From Dokdonella fugitiva (GTDB lineage: Bacteria > Pseudomonadota > Gammaproteobacteria > Xanthomonadales > Rhodanobacteraceae), in NCBI RefSeq assembly GCF_004342425.1, contig NZ_SLWQ01000001.1, forward strand, positions 887,280 to 951,279: a DNA stretch of 64,000 nucleotides, read 5' to 3'. Under the pieces are notes generated by a model. That model had not been told where the DNA came from and ran no database searches. It was given only the letters and a program-made list of their open reading frames with translations. This document shows positions 1-8,787 of this stretch, one piece after another; the stretch's first letter is position 1, and each line of letters starts with the position of its first letter. The translations under genes and the position numbers were made by a program.

Positions 1-1899
1 TGCGCGCACCCGGACACGCGCTTCAAGGCGCGCCTGCTCAAACTGCGCGGCAAGAAGTTCGAGCAGTTCGACCTCACCAACGAAGCCGATGCAATGGCAG
101 CGCGCAGCGCGCTCGAGCGCTCGGCGCAGGGCCGCCTCGTCGTCGCCAACATCGAGTCGAAGGAGCGCAAGCGCCGCCCGGCGCCGCCGTTCACGACCTC
201 GACGCTGCAGCAGGAGGCCGCCCGCAAGCTCGGCTTCTCGACCAGCCGCACGATGAAGATCGCGCAGGGCCTCTACGAAGGCGTCGCGCTCGGCGACGAG
301 GGCGTGGTCGGCCTCATCACCTACATGCGTACCGACGCCGTGCACCTGTCGGCCGAGGCAATCCACGAACTGCGCGACGTGATCGCCAAGGACTACGGTC
401 CGCAGGCGTTGCCGGAGGCGCCGCACTACTACCGCAACAAGTCGAAGAATGCGCAGGAAGCGCACGAGGCGATCCGGCCGACCTCCGCGCTGCACCGCCC
501 GCGCGACGTCGCGCCGTACCTCAACGACGAGCAGCGCAAGCTCTACGACCTCATCTGGAAGCGCGCGGTCGCCTGCCAGATGCAGCACGCGACCTTGAAC
601 ACGGTCAGCGTCGACCTCGACGCCGGCGGCGACTCGCTGTTCCGCGCGAGCGGCACGACCGTGGTCGACCCGGGCTTCCTCGCCGTCTACGAGGAAGGGC
701 GCGATGCGAAGAGCGCGGAGGACGACGACGAAGGCCGCAAGCTGCCGAAGATGCAGATCGGCGAAGCGGTGCCGCTCGCCGCGGTCGACGCCGAGCAGCA
801 TTTCACCGAGCCGCCGCCGCGCTATTCCGAGGCCTCGCTGGTGAAGACGCTCGAGGAATACGGCATCGGTCGCCCGTCGACCTACGCGAGCATCATCCAG
901 GTGCTGCTCAACCGCGAATACGTCACGCTCGACAGCCGCCGCTTCCGGCCGACCGACGTCGGCCGCGCGGTCGCGAAGTTCCTGTCCGGCCATTTCACCC
1001 AGTACGTCGACTACGACTTCACCGCCAAGCTCGAGGACGAGCTCGATGCAGTCAGTCGCGGCGAAGAGGATTGGGTGCCGCTGCTCGAGAAGTTCTGGAA
1101 ACCGTTCAAGGCGACCGTCGACGAGAAGAGCGAGACGGTCGACCGCTCCGAAGCGACCGGCGCGCGCGAACTCGGCATCGACCCGAAGAGCGGCAAGCCC
1201 GTGCAGGTGCGCCTCGGCCGCTACGGGCCGTTCGCGCAGATCGGCAGCAAGGACGACGAGGACAAGCCGACGTTCGCGAGCCTGCGGCCCGGGCAGAGCA
1301 TGCACACGATCACGCTCGAGGAAGCACTCGAGCTGTTCAAGCTGCCGCGCAAGCTCGGCCAGGCCGAGGACGGCGAGGAGATCACGGTCGGCGTCGGCCG
1401 CTTCGGCCCGTTCGTCAAGCACGGCTCGATGTACGCCTCGCTCAAGCCCGAGGACGATCCGTACACGATCGAACTGCCGCGCGCGCTCGAACTCGTGCGC
1501 GAGAAGGCCGAGCTCATCGCCAACCGCATCATCAAGGACTTCGGCAACGGCATCCAGGTGCTGAACGGCCGCTACGGCCCGTACATCACCGACGGCGACA
1601 AGAACGCGCGCATCCCGAAGGACAAGGAGCCGCGCGAGCTGACCGAGGCCGAGTGCATGGAACTGCTCGCGGCGGCGCCGAACCGGCCCAAGCGCGGCGG
1701 TCGCTTCGGCAAGAAGGCACCGGCGAAGGCCACGAAGGTGGTCAAGACGGCGAAGGCGCCCGCTTCCGACGCACCCGGGAAGGCGGCGGTGAAGAAGGCG
1801 CCCGCGAAGAAGGCGGCGAAGAAGGCCACTGCGAAGAGGGCGTCGGCGAAGAAGGCAGCCGCCAAGAAGGCGGGTGCGGCGAAGAAGTCGGCGGGCTGA
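1..1899 (+). CDS. topA: DNA topoisomerase I, 5'-truncated by window edge
   Basis: Type IA topoisomerase that relaxes negative supercoils through a 5'-phosphotyrosine intermediate. The frame is open from base 1, so the start and most of the Toprim domain lie outside; 632 residues are visible. The active-site tyrosine is in ITYMRTD (codon 322-324). The C-terminal part carries three Gly-Arg-Tyr/Phe-Gly-Pro-Phe/Tyr repeats (YGPFAQIG, FGPFVKHG, YGPYITDG) in place of the tetracysteine zinc fingers of the E. coli enzyme. It ends in a ~50-residue Lys/Ala-rich histone-H1-like tail, a likely nonspecific DNA-binding extension. tsaC follows after 7 nt and is probably co-transcribed. Confidence 0.97.
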   Translation, partial: CAHPDTRFKARLLKLRGKKFEQFDLTNEADAMAARSALERSAQGRLVVANIESKERKRRPAPPFTTSTLQQEAARKLGFSTSRTMKIAQGLYEGVALGDEGVVGLITYMRTDAVHLSAEAIHELRDVIAKDYGPQALPEAPHYYRNKSKNAQEAHEAIRPTSALHRPRDVAPYLNDEQRKLYDLIWKRAVACQMQHATLNTVSVDLDAGGDSLFRASGTTVVDPGFLAVYEEGRDAKSAEDDDEGRKLPKMQIGEAVPLAAVDAEQHFTEPPPRYSEASLVKTLEEYGIGRPSTYASIIQVLLNREYVTLDSRRFRPTDVGRAVAKFLSGHFTQYVDYDFTAKLEDELDAVSRGEEDWVPLLEKFWKPFKATVDEKSETVDRSEATGARELGIDPKSGKPVQVRLGRYGPFAQIGSKDDEDKPTFASLRPGQSMHTITLEEALELFKLPRKLGQAEDGEEITVGVGRFGPFVKHGSMYASLKPEDDPYTIELPRALELVREKAELIANRIIKDFGNGIQVLNGRYGPYITDGDKNARIPKDKEPRELTEAECMELLAAAPNRPKRGGRFGKKAPAKATKVVKTAKAPASDAPGKAAVKKAPAKKAAKKATAKRASAKKAAAKKAGAAKKSAG

Positions 1900-1906
1900 C
1901 ATCGCC

Positions 1907-2485
1907 ATGACGCCGCCGGCCGTTTCGTCCGGTGACGACCTCGCGCAAGCGGTCGACGCGCTGCGTCGCGGCGGCGTCGTCGCCTACCCGACCGAGGCCG
2001 TGTTCGGCCTCGGCTGCGACCCGCACGACCATGCCGCGTTCGCGCGCCTGTTCGCGCTCAAGCAGCGCCCGCCGACGCAGGGCGTGCTGCTGATCGGCGC
2101 CGAATTCGCGCATGTGGCGCCGTACATCGACCTCGCCGCGACGCCGGCGTCCGCGCTCGAACGCGCCCGGGCAAGCTGGCCCGGTCCGCACACCTGGATC
2201 TTCCCGCGCGCGGTGGACGTGCCGGAGTGGATCGCCGGCGGCCATGCCGGCATAGCGCTGCGCGTGACCGCGCATCCGCCGGCGGCCGCATTGTGCCGCG
2301 CGTTCGGCGGCGCGCTCGTGTCGACCAGCGCCAATCGCCATGGCGAGCCACCGGCGCGCCGAAGCGAGGACGTGCAGCATGCCTTTCCGACCGGCATCGA
2401 TGCGATCCTGAACGGCGAAACCGGGGGACTTGAGCGGCCGACGCCGATCCGCGACGCTATCACCGGGGAGAGTGTGCGGAGCTAG
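1907..2485 (+). CDS. tsaC: threonylcarbamoyl-AMP synthase (YrdC/Sua5 family)
   Basis: Makes threonylcarbamoyl-AMP from threonine, bicarbonate and ATP for the t6A37 modification of ANN-decoding tRNAs. At 192 aa it has the length of the short TsaC form without the Sua5 C-terminal domain. Visible family features are an N-terminal AYPTEAVFGLG segment, the substrate-binding KQRPPTQGVL stretch, LVSTSANRHG near residue 145, and a C-terminal RPTPIRDAITG. I chose ATG 1907; the open frame runs back into topA without a better site. topA-tsaC adjacency is common in this order, and tsaC-hemF proximity (hemF is 10 kb on) is common in pseudomonads. Confidence 0.92.
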   Translation: MTPPAVSSGDDLAQAVDALRRGGVVAYPTEAVFGLGCDPHDHAAFARLFALKQRPPTQGVLLIGAEFAHVAPYIDLAATPASALERARASWPGPHTWIFPRAVDVPEWIAGGHAGIALRVTAHPPAAALCRAFGGALVSTSANRHGEPPARRSEDVQHAFPTGIDAILNGETGGLERPTPIRDAITGESVRS

Positions 2486-2540
2486 CGGGCGCGGCGCCCG
2501 GCGGCTTGGACGGCAACGCAGGCGAGAGGGGAGGACATCC

Positions 2541-3905
2541 ATGTCGGCGGTACCCGAAGGCCATGTCGCAACGAGCGCGGCATTGCCGTTGCTCGCGCGC
2601 GCCGACCTGTCGCGGACGCTGGCCTGGCGTGATGGCCGCGCGGTGGACGCCGCCGCCTTTCTCGCCGACGTCGCTGCCGTCGCCGCGGTCCTGCCGCCGC
2701 ATGCGGACGCGATCAATCTTTGCGAGGATCGCTACGCGTTCCTCGTCGCGCTGTGCGCGGTCGCCTGCCGCGGCCGCACCAACCTGCTGCCTTCCGCGCG
2801 CACGCCGCAGGCGATCGGCGAAATGCTCGCCGGCCATCCGGGCAGCTACGCGCTCGCCGACGCCGCGCCGCCCGCGTTCGACGGCCGCGTCGTGCGCATG
2901 CCCCCGCTCGGCGTGCACGGCGAGCGCCACGACGTGCCGATGATACCTGCCGACCAGGTCGTGGTGATCGGCTACACCTCGGGCAGCACGGGCCAGCCGA
3001 AGCCGAACCCGAAGACCTGGGGCTCGTTCCGCGCCAGCACCGCATTCAACGTCGCTGCGTTCGCCGCGCTGCCGGCGCTGGCCGGCGCGGGCGACGCGCA
3101 CATCGTCGCGACCGTGCCGCCGCAGCACATGTACGGCATCGAACTGTCCATCCTGCTGCCACTGCTCGGCCCGTTCGGCGTGCATGCGGGCCGCCCGCTG
3201 TTCCCGGCCGACGTCGCCGACGCACTCGCCGCGGTGCCGGCTCCGCGCGTGCTGGTGACGACGCCGGTGCATCTGCGCGCATTGCTGCGCGAACCGCTCG
3301 TGCTGCCGCCGCTCGCCGCGATCACCTCGGCGACCGCGCCATTGCCACAGGAACTCGCGGCGGAAGCGGAAGCGCGCTACGGCGCGCCCGTGCTCGAACT
3401 GTTCGGGTCGACCGAAACCTGCGTGATCGCGCAACGCCGCTGCGCGCTCGGCGAAGACTGGCGCCCCTACCCCGGGGTCACGCTCCGGCCGCAACCGGAC
3501 GGCACCCTCGTCGACGCGGCGCACTTCGCCGCGCCGGTCGTGCTCGCCGACCTCGTCGAGCTCCTGCCCGGCCCCGCGTTCCGCCTGCGCGGACGGCACG
3601 CCGACCTCGTCGAGATCGCCGGCAAGCGCGCCTCGCTCGGCGACCTCACGCGCCGCGTCGGCGCCTTGCGCGGCGTCGAGGATGCGGTCGTGTTCCAGCT
3701 CGATGACGCCGATGCGACCGGCGTGCGCCGCATCGCCGCGCTCGTCGTCGCACCGGATCGATGCGAAGCCGAGCTGTTGCAGGAATTGCGCACCGCGATC
3801 GACGCCGCCTTCCTGCCGCGCCCGCTGCGCAAGGTCGCCGCGCTGCCGCGCAACGAGACCGGCAAGCTCCCGCGCGCCCAATTGCTCGCCGCCTTGCGCG
3901 AGTGA
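2541..3905 (+). CDS. AMP-binding acyl/aryl ligase, arylpolyene/xanthomonadin type
   Basis: ANL-superfamily adenylating enzyme of 454 aa. It has the P-loop-like GYTSGSTGQPK (about residue 145), the LFGSTETC motif, a GRHADLVEIAGKR hinge and the C-terminal catalytic lysine in RNETGKLPRAQL. The lack of a full-length fatty-acyl-CoA ligase N-terminus and the overall shape resemble the AMP ligases of arylpolyene clusters and XanA2 of Xanthomonas, which load hydroxybenzoate onto an acyl carrier protein. No ACP gene is adjacent. The ATG at 2541 follows a purine-rich stretch (gagaggggagg). Substrate is inferred from family resemblance and from ketosynthase/FabG genes further along the window. Confidence 0.75.
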   Translation: MSAVPEGHVATSAALPLLARADLSRTLAWRDGRAVDAAAFLADVAAVAAVLPPHADAINLCEDRYAFLVALCAVACRGRTNLLPSARTPQAIGEMLAGHPGSYALADAAPPAFDGRVVRMPPLGVHGERHDVPMIPADQVVVIGYTSGSTGQPKPNPKTWGSFRASTAFNVAAFAALPALAGAGDAHIVATVPPQHMYGIELSILLPLLGPFGVHAGRPLFPADVADALAAVPAPRVLVTTPVHLRALLREPLVLPPLAAITSATAPLPQELAAEAEARYGAPVLELFGSTETCVIAQRRCALGEDWRPYPGVTLRPQPDGTLVDAAHFAAPVVLADLVELLPGPAFRLRGRHADLVEIAGKRASLGDLTRRVGALRGVEDAVVFQLDDADATGVRRIAALVVAPDRCEAELLQELRTAIDAAFLPRPLRKVAALPRNETGKLPRAQLLAALRE

Positions 3906-4190
3906 CGCGCGACGCGCGCCGCGCTGCTCCACAGGCCTCGAGCGTTTCGAAGGGGTTGTGCCCCACCCCGAGGTTGCCGAAATTGCGCGCAGGGCAGGCG
4001 CCCACCCGCTTGCTCGGAGCGACCATGGACCTGGCCCCGATCCGTGCCCAGGTCGGCGCGTGCTTCGCGTCGAAAGTGCGGCCCTGGATCGCCGCCAAGC
4101 CCTGCAAACGCGCCGCGGGGCCTGCGCATGCCATTGGCGGACGAACTCACGCGAGCATGAATGCCCGCTAAACGACAGCCGCGACGCACT
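3906..4190. other. gene-poor spacer between ligase and sRNA
   Basis: About 285 nt with no convincing gene. Several short overlapping ORFs on both strands run through it, but none has a ribosome-binding site, a recognisable domain or coding-type third-position bias distinct from background. No terminator is visible directly after the ligase gene. The first good one is at 4310-4349, belonging to the predicted sRNA, so the ligase transcript may run into it. Confidence 0.5.
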
Positions 4191-4219
4191 GGAAACTTTC
4201 AGCCTCGATCCCGATCTAT
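4191..4219 (+). promoter_or_regulatory. candidate ECF-type promoter for the sRNA
   Basis: GGAAAC at 4191-4196 and TCTAT at 4215-4219, spaced 18 nt, resemble an extracytoplasmic-function sigma promoter (-35 GGAAC type). A weak sigma-70 -10 (TATGTT, 4217-4222) overlaps it. The position fits a start at about 4226, where the first hairpin of the predicted sRNA begins. In Pseudomonas the polA-linked sRNA ErsA is transcribed from an AlgU-type ECF promoter, which makes this reading attractive but unproven. Confidence 0.4.
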
Positions 4220-4225
4220 GTTTCC

Positions 4226-4349
4226 GGGTGCACGCAACGGCACCCTGGTTGACTCACCTCCCTGAGTGCAACCCGCGAAGACCGATCCCTCCCCAGATCG
4301 GCTTCCCCGCCCCGAGGGCTCCCCCTGGCCCTCGGGGCATTTCTTTTTT
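4226..4349 (+). ncRNA. predicted small regulatory RNA with C-rich hairpin loops
   Basis: Four consecutive perfect or near-perfect hairpins end in a strong intrinsic terminator. H1 is GGGTGC/GCACCC (4226-4245, loop ACGCAACG). H2 is GGTTGACTCA/TGAGTgCAACC (4247-4273, loop CCTCCC, one bulged G). H3 is CCGATC/GATCGG (4282-4301, loop CCTCCCCA). H4 is the terminator (4310-4337, loop CTCCCCCTGG). Three loops expose CUCCC, complementary to Shine-Dalgarno-like G-rich mRNA sites. The gene is convergent with polA. sRNAs near polA include Spot 42 (enterics) and ErsA (Pseudomonas). C-rich loops are reported for Xanthomonas sX13, so this may be its relative. That homology is from memory, not a search. Confidence 0.75.
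4310..4349 (+). terminator. Rho-independent terminator
   Basis: A 9-bp perfect stem (CCCCGAGGG/CCCTCGGGG, 4310-4318 with 4329-4337), a 10-nt loop and then CATTTCTTTTTT. It is the only run of six T in the window and points in the + direction, so it cannot serve polA, which reads the other way. It defines the 3' end of the predicted sRNA. Confidence 0.9.
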
Positions 4350-4495
4350 GCACCCCGTGGATGGCGGGTGCAGCAAGCGCAGGTAGTTGTGCGGGCGCAC
4401 GCGCTCGGCCAGAGCGACCGGCCGTGACCGCGCCTTCAACCTGAAGCTCGCTTCGATGCGGCCTCACGTCGCAGGCCAGAAGACCTCGTGCACGC

Positions 4496-7270
4496 TCAGT
4501 GCGCCTCGTCCCAGTTCGCGCCGACGCCGACATCGACCACCAGCGGCACGGCGAGTTCGGCCGCGCCGGCCATGCGTTCGCGCACGCCTGCGACGATCGC
4601 GTCGACCGCCTCCGCGCGCACCTCGAACACGAGTTCGTCGTGCACCTGCATGAGCATGTGGGCGGCGTCCTGGTGCTCGAGCAGCCAGGCGTCGACCGAG
4701 ATCATCGCGCGCTTGATGATGTCGGCCGCGGTGCCCTGCATCGGCGCGTTGATCGCCGCGCGCTCGGCGCCGGCGCGCTGCGCCGCGTTGCGCGAATGGA
4801 TGTAGTCGAGGTGGAGGCGCCGGCCGAATACGGTTTCGACCCAGCCGTCGCGATGCGCCTGCTCGCGCACGCGCTCCATGAAGTCCCGCACGCCCGGATA
4901 GCGGGAGAAATAGCGCGCCATGTAGTCCTGCGCCTCGCCGCGGCCGACGCCGAGCTGGCGCGCGAGGCCGAATGCGCTCATGCCGTACATGAGCCCGAAA
5001 TTGATCGCCTTCGCCGCGCGGCGCTGGTTCGCGTCGACCTGCTCGAGCGGCAACCCGAACACTTCCGCCGCGGTCGCGCGGTGCACGTCCTGGTTGCCGT
5101 GGAACGCGGCGAGCAGGCCGGGATCGCCGGACAGGTGCGCCATGATGCGCAGCTCGATCTGCGAATAGTCGGCGGCGACGACCTTCCAGCCCGGCGGTGC
5201 GACGAACGCCTGGCGGATGCGCCGGCCTTCCTCGGTGCGGATCGGGATGTTCTGCAGGTTCGGTTCGACCGACGAGAGGCGGCCGGTCGCCGCGGTCGCC
5301 TGGTTGTAGCTCGTGTGCACGCGCCCGGTGCGCGGGTTGACGTTGTCGGCGAGTTTCTCGGTGTAGGTCGAGCGCAACTTGGCGAGGCCGCGGTAGTCGA
5401 GGATCAGGCGCGGCAGTTCGTGCTGGTCGGCGATCGCCTCGAGCGCTTCCTCGTTCGTCGACGGCTGTCCGCTCGGTGTCTTCATGAGCGCGGGCAGCTT
5501 CAGTTCGTCGAACAGGATCGCCTGCAACTGCTTGGGCGAATCGAGGCTGAAGCTGCGGCCGGCGATCGCGTGCGCGCGCTCGTTTATCTCGTGCATGCGT
5601 CGCGCCAGCTCGTGGCTCTGCTGCTTGAGCGCGACCGTGTCGACCAGCACGCCGCGCTGCTCCATGCGCGCGAGCACCGGCACGAGCGGCATCTCGATCG
5701 TCTCGTAGACGTGGCGCAGGCGCGGCTCCGCCTCGAGCTTCGCCCACAGCGCGCGGTGCAGGCGCAAGGTCACGTCGGCATCCTCGGCCGCGTAGCGGCA
5801 CGCGGTGTCGAGGTCGACCTGCGAGAACGGGATCTGCTTCGCGCCGCGTCCGGCCACCTGCTCGTACGGCACCGTCTCGTAGCCGAGATGGCGTTTGGCG
5901 AGCGTGTCCATGTCGTGGCGCGAAGCGGTCGAGTTGAGCACGTACGACTCGAGCATGGTGTCGTGCGCGACGCCGCGCAGGGCGATGCCATGGGTCGACA
6001 GCACGTTGATGTCGTACTTGGCGTGCTGGCCGACCTTCGGCTGCGTGGCGTCCTCGAGCAGGGGCTTCAGGCGCGCCAGCACGTGCGCGGCATCGAGCTG
6101 CGCCGGCGCGCCGGGATAGTCGTGCGCGAGCGGGATGTACGCGCCTTCGCGCGGCGCCGCGGCGATCGACACGCCGACGATGCGCGCCTGCAGCGGGTCG
6201 AGCGAATCGGTTTCGCTGTCGAACGCAACGAGTCCGGCTGTGGCGAGCTTCGCCAGCCACCCGTCGAGCTGCGCCTCGGTCGTCACCAGTTCGTACCGGC
6301 CCGGACCGATGAGTTCGGGATCCGTGCTCGGCACCGGCGGCGGCGAGATGCCGCGCACGCCGAACTCGCGCCGCTGCGGCAGCTCCGCCGCGGGCAGGTC
6401 GGGTGCGGCACGCGCGGCCGGCTCCGTGCCGGCGTCGAGTTCCTTCAATGCGGCATTGAACTCGTAGCGGCGATACAGCTCGCGCAACGCGTCGGTGTCG
6501 CGTTCGCGCAGGTGCAGGTCGCGCGGCCCTTGCGCGAGCGGCACGTCGGTGCGGATCGTCGCGAGCTGGCGCGACAGCGGCAGTTGCGGCAACGCCTTGC
6601 GCAGGTTCTCGCCGATCTTGCCGCCGACCTCGTGCGCATGCGCGATCACCTCGTCGAGGCTGCCGTATTGCGCGAGCCATTTCGCCGCGGTCTTCGGCCC
6701 GCATTTCTCCACGCCCGGGATATTGTCGATGCTGTCGCCCATGAGGGCGAGGTAGTCGACGATCTGGTCCGGGCGCACGCCGAACTTGTCGAACACCGCG
6801 GCGGCGTCGAGCGTCGTGTTGGTCATCGTGTTGACGAGCTCGATGCCGGGCATGACCAGCTGGGCGAAATCCTTGTCGCCGGTCGAGATCGTGACGTCGA
6901 TGCCCTCGGCCACGGCACGCCGCGCGAGCGTGCCGATGACGTCGTCGGCTTCGACGCCGTCGACGCGCAGGATCGGGAACCCGAGCGCGCCGACGATCGC
7001 ATGCATCGGCTCGACCTGCGCGAGCAGGTCGTCGGGCATCGCCTGGCGGTTCGCCTTGTACTCGGCGTAGAGGTCGTCGCGGAACGTGCGCCCGGGCGCG
7101 TCGGCGACGAACGCGACGTAGTCGGGGCGCTGCTTGAGGATCGTGCGCAGCATGTTGACGACGCCGAACAGCGCGCCGGTCGGCTCGCCGGCGGCGTTGG
7201 TCAGCGGCGGCAGGGCGTGGAACGCGCGATACAGGTACGACGAACCGTCGATGAGGACGAGGCGGGGCAT
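4496..7270 (-). CDS. polA: DNA polymerase I
   Basis: 924-aa repair and Okazaki-processing polymerase with all three domains. These are an N-terminal 5'-3' FEN nuclease (residues 1-~290, beginning MPRLVLIDGSSYLYRAFHA), a 3'-5' proofreading domain with intact Exo I (FDSETDS) and Exo III (YAAEDADVTLRLH) motifs, and the polymerase domain. The polymerase domain has motif A DYSQIELR (about residue 700), O-helix RRAAKAINFGLMYG and motif C MQVHDELVFEV. Proofreading is therefore predicted to be active. I chose ATG 7270 (MPRLVL); the open frame extends 17 codons upstream without family similarity. The gene is convergent with the sRNA at 4226-4349. Confidence 0.98.
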   Translation of the reverse strand: MPRLVLIDGSSYLYRAFHALPPLTNAAGEPTGALFGVVNMLRTILKQRPDYVAFVADAPGRTFRDDLYAEYKANRQAMPDDLLAQVEPMHAIVGALGFPILRVDGVEADDVIGTLARRAVAEGIDVTISTGDKDFAQLVMPGIELVNTMTNTTLDAAAVFDKFGVRPDQIVDYLALMGDSIDNIPGVEKCGPKTAAKWLAQYGSLDEVIAHAHEVGGKIGENLRKALPQLPLSRQLATIRTDVPLAQGPRDLHLRERDTDALRELYRRYEFNAALKELDAGTEPAARAAPDLPAAELPQRREFGVRGISPPPVPSTDPELIGPGRYELVTTEAQLDGWLAKLATAGLVAFDSETDSLDPLQARIVGVSIAAAPREGAYIPLAHDYPGAPAQLDAAHVLARLKPLLEDATQPKVGQHAKYDINVLSTHGIALRGVAHDTMLESYVLNSTASRHDMDTLAKRHLGYETVPYEQVAGRGAKQIPFSQVDLDTACRYAAEDADVTLRLHRALWAKLEAEPRLRHVYETIEMPLVPVLARMEQRGVLVDTVALKQQSHELARRMHEINERAHAIAGRSFSLDSPKQLQAILFDELKLPALMKTPSGQPSTNEEALEAIADQHELPRLILDYRGLAKLRSTYTEKLADNVNPRTGRVHTSYNQATAATGRLSSVEPNLQNIPIRTEEGRRIRQAFVAPPGWKVVAADYSQIELRIMAHLSGDPGLLAAFHGNQDVHRATAAEVFGLPLEQVDANQRRAAKAINFGLMYGMSAFGLARQLGVGRGEAQDYMARYFSRYPGVRDFMERVREQAHRDGWVETVFGRRLHLDYIHSRNAAQRAGAERAAINAPMQGTAADIIKRAMISVDAWLLEHQDAAHMLMQVHDELVFEVRAEAVDAIVAGVRERMAGAAELAVPLVVDVGVGANWDEAH

Positions 7271-7340
7271 GGCGGGCTTGCAGGACGGCGGGCGCGCAGC
7301 TTCGCGCGCGCCCGCCCGCATTGCAACGCCACGGCCGTGC

Positions 7341-8108
7341 TCAGCAGCCCTGCGGCGCGGGATTGACCGTGCACAAGTCGAGCAGGAGCAGCGTGTTCTC
7401 CATCTCGTCGCGGAAGAGCACGTCGCCGTTGACGAAGGCCGGCACCTCGGCGTAGCCGACCTCGGCGATGCCCGGGTTCACGCGCCAGCGGATCGACTGG
7501 TTGCCGAGCTGAACCTGGGTCGCGCGCAGCGGGATGAGGATCTCGAGCCAGAAGCCCTGCGCCATGCCCCAGGCGCTGCTGTTCTGGAAGCCGCCACGCA
7601 AGGGACGCACGGCGAGCCCTTCGAGGCCCTGCGGGAACGTGGTCGGGCAGCCGTAGTCGGGGTCGGCGTCCATGTCGTGCAGGCGGTCGGGGTTGGGCAG
7701 GATCGCGAAGCAGAAGGTCGGGTTGTTCGCCGAGACCGCGGTTTCCACGCCGGGCGGCAGGATCAGCTCGAGGCCGACCACGCTGCCGCCGCACGGGTTG
7801 CCCGGATGACCGAGCACGAGATGGGTGTAGAACACCTCGCCGATCGCGGGCGAGTAGTTCGGCGGCGGATGGCTGAAGCCGGTGTAGCCCATGACGCGGG
7901 TGCCGTAGATCGGCGGATTGCTGCCGCAGGCCCAGACCGAGCCGATGCTCGTGATCACGCCGTTGAACCACGGCGTGACCATGTCCGGGCCGGGCAGCGA
8001 CAGCGGGCCGGTCGGCGTCGGCACGGGCAGGGATTGCGCGAACGCGGTCGACAGGGCCAGTGCGAACCCTGCCGCAGTCCAGGCGATACGTCGAGGTCGT
8101 ATGATCAC
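7341..8108 (-). CDS. exported protein of unknown function
   Basis: 255 aa, not recognised. I chose GTG 8108 because GGAG lies 7 nt upstream and a clean signal peptide follows (IIRPRR, then a hydrophobic stretch ending STAFAQ, predicted cleavage after AFA-Q). The mature part has several paired cysteines (CGSNPP, NPCGGS, FCFAI, YGCP, DLCTV...QGC), suggesting disulfides and a periplasmic or extracellular location. It is divergent from the sigma/kinase pair at 8221, with 112 nt between starts. It lacks the IFxDGFD tail of other exported proteins here. Confidence 0.7.
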   Translation of the reverse strand: MIIRPRRIAWTAAGFALALSTAFAQSLPVPTPTGPLSLPGPDMVTPWFNGVITSIGSVWACGSNPPIYGTRVMGYTGFSHPPPNYSPAIGEVFYTHLVLGHPGNPCGGSVVGLELILPPGVETAVSANNPTFCFAILPNPDRLHDMDADPDYGCPTTFPQGLEGLAVRPLRGGFQNSSAWGMAQGFWLEILIPLRATQVQLGNQSIRWRVNPGIAEVGYAEVPAFVNGDVLFRDEMENTLLLLDLCTVNPAPQGC

Positions 8109-8220
8109 GGCAACGCTCCGATGGCAACTTCGATGACAGGTACGACAAACCGCGCCGAAAGCCCTCATGCCCGGGCACAGCGGGCGCCGGCCCGGCGCGC
8201 GCGTGGACCGATGCGCGGCC

Positions 8221-8787
8221 ATGGCTGAAGCGCCGGCCGACCACGAGGTCACGCGCCTGATCGCCGCCTGGCGCGAAGGCGACGAGGGCGCGCGCGAGGC
8301 GCTGGTCGAGCGCGTCTACGCCAACGTGCGTGCGATCGCGGCGCAGTCGCTGCGGCAGATGCCGGGCGCGACGCTGAGCGCGACCGACCTCGCCCATGAA
8401 GCACTGATCCGCCTGCTCGGCAGCGACGCGGCCTGGAGCGATCGGCGCCACTTCTTCCACGTCGCCGCGCAGGCGACGCGGCAGATCCTCGTCGACGCGG
8501 CGCGCCAGCGCCTCGCCTCCAAGCGTGGCGGCGGCGCCGAGAAGGTCGAGCTCGACGCCGCGCTCGGCGTCGCCGCGAACGACGGCGATGCCGAGCTCGT
8601 GCGCATCGACGACGCCTTGCGCGACCTGCAGCAGAGCGACGCACGGCGCGCGCAGATGATCGAACTGGTGTATTTCGGCGGCCTCAGCCGGATCGAGGTC
8701 GCGCAGGCGCTGCAGGTATCGGAGGGCACGGTCGACCGCGACCTGCGCCTCGCGCGCGCGTGGCTGCGCGCCGCGCTCGAGGCATGA
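8221..8787 (+). CDS. ECF sigma factor, kinase-paired (ECF43/TIGR02999-like)
   Basis: 188-aa sigma-70-family factor with region 2 (about residues 20-95) and region 4 (about 130-185, helix-turn-helix GLSRIEVAQALQVSEGTVDRDL). Region 2.2 reads SATDLAHEALIRLL. The acidic residues that normally contact core polymerase are largely replaced there, and a Thr is available. In the described kinase-linked ECF43 group (EcfP-PknT of Vibrio, EcfK-PknS of Xanthomonas citri) phosphorylation in this region switches the factor on. The gene overlaps the following Ser/Thr kinase by 4 nt (ATGA), so the two should be co-translated. There is no anti-sigma gene. Confidence 0.85.
   Translation: MAEAPADHEVTRLIAAWREGDEGAREALVERVYANVRAIAAQSLRQMPGATLSATDLAHEALIRLLGSDAAWSDRRHFFHVAAQATRQILVDAARQRLASKRGGGAEKVELDAALGVAANDGDAELVRIDDALRDLQQSDARRAQMIELVYFGGLSRIEVAQALQVSEGTVDRDLRLARAWLRAALEA

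Noticed and set aside
3646..4189. Several 100-240-codon ORFs between the ligase and the sRNA
   Set aside because: They overlap in multiple frames and strands, lack ribosome sites and recognisable domains, and some run through the sRNA hairpins.
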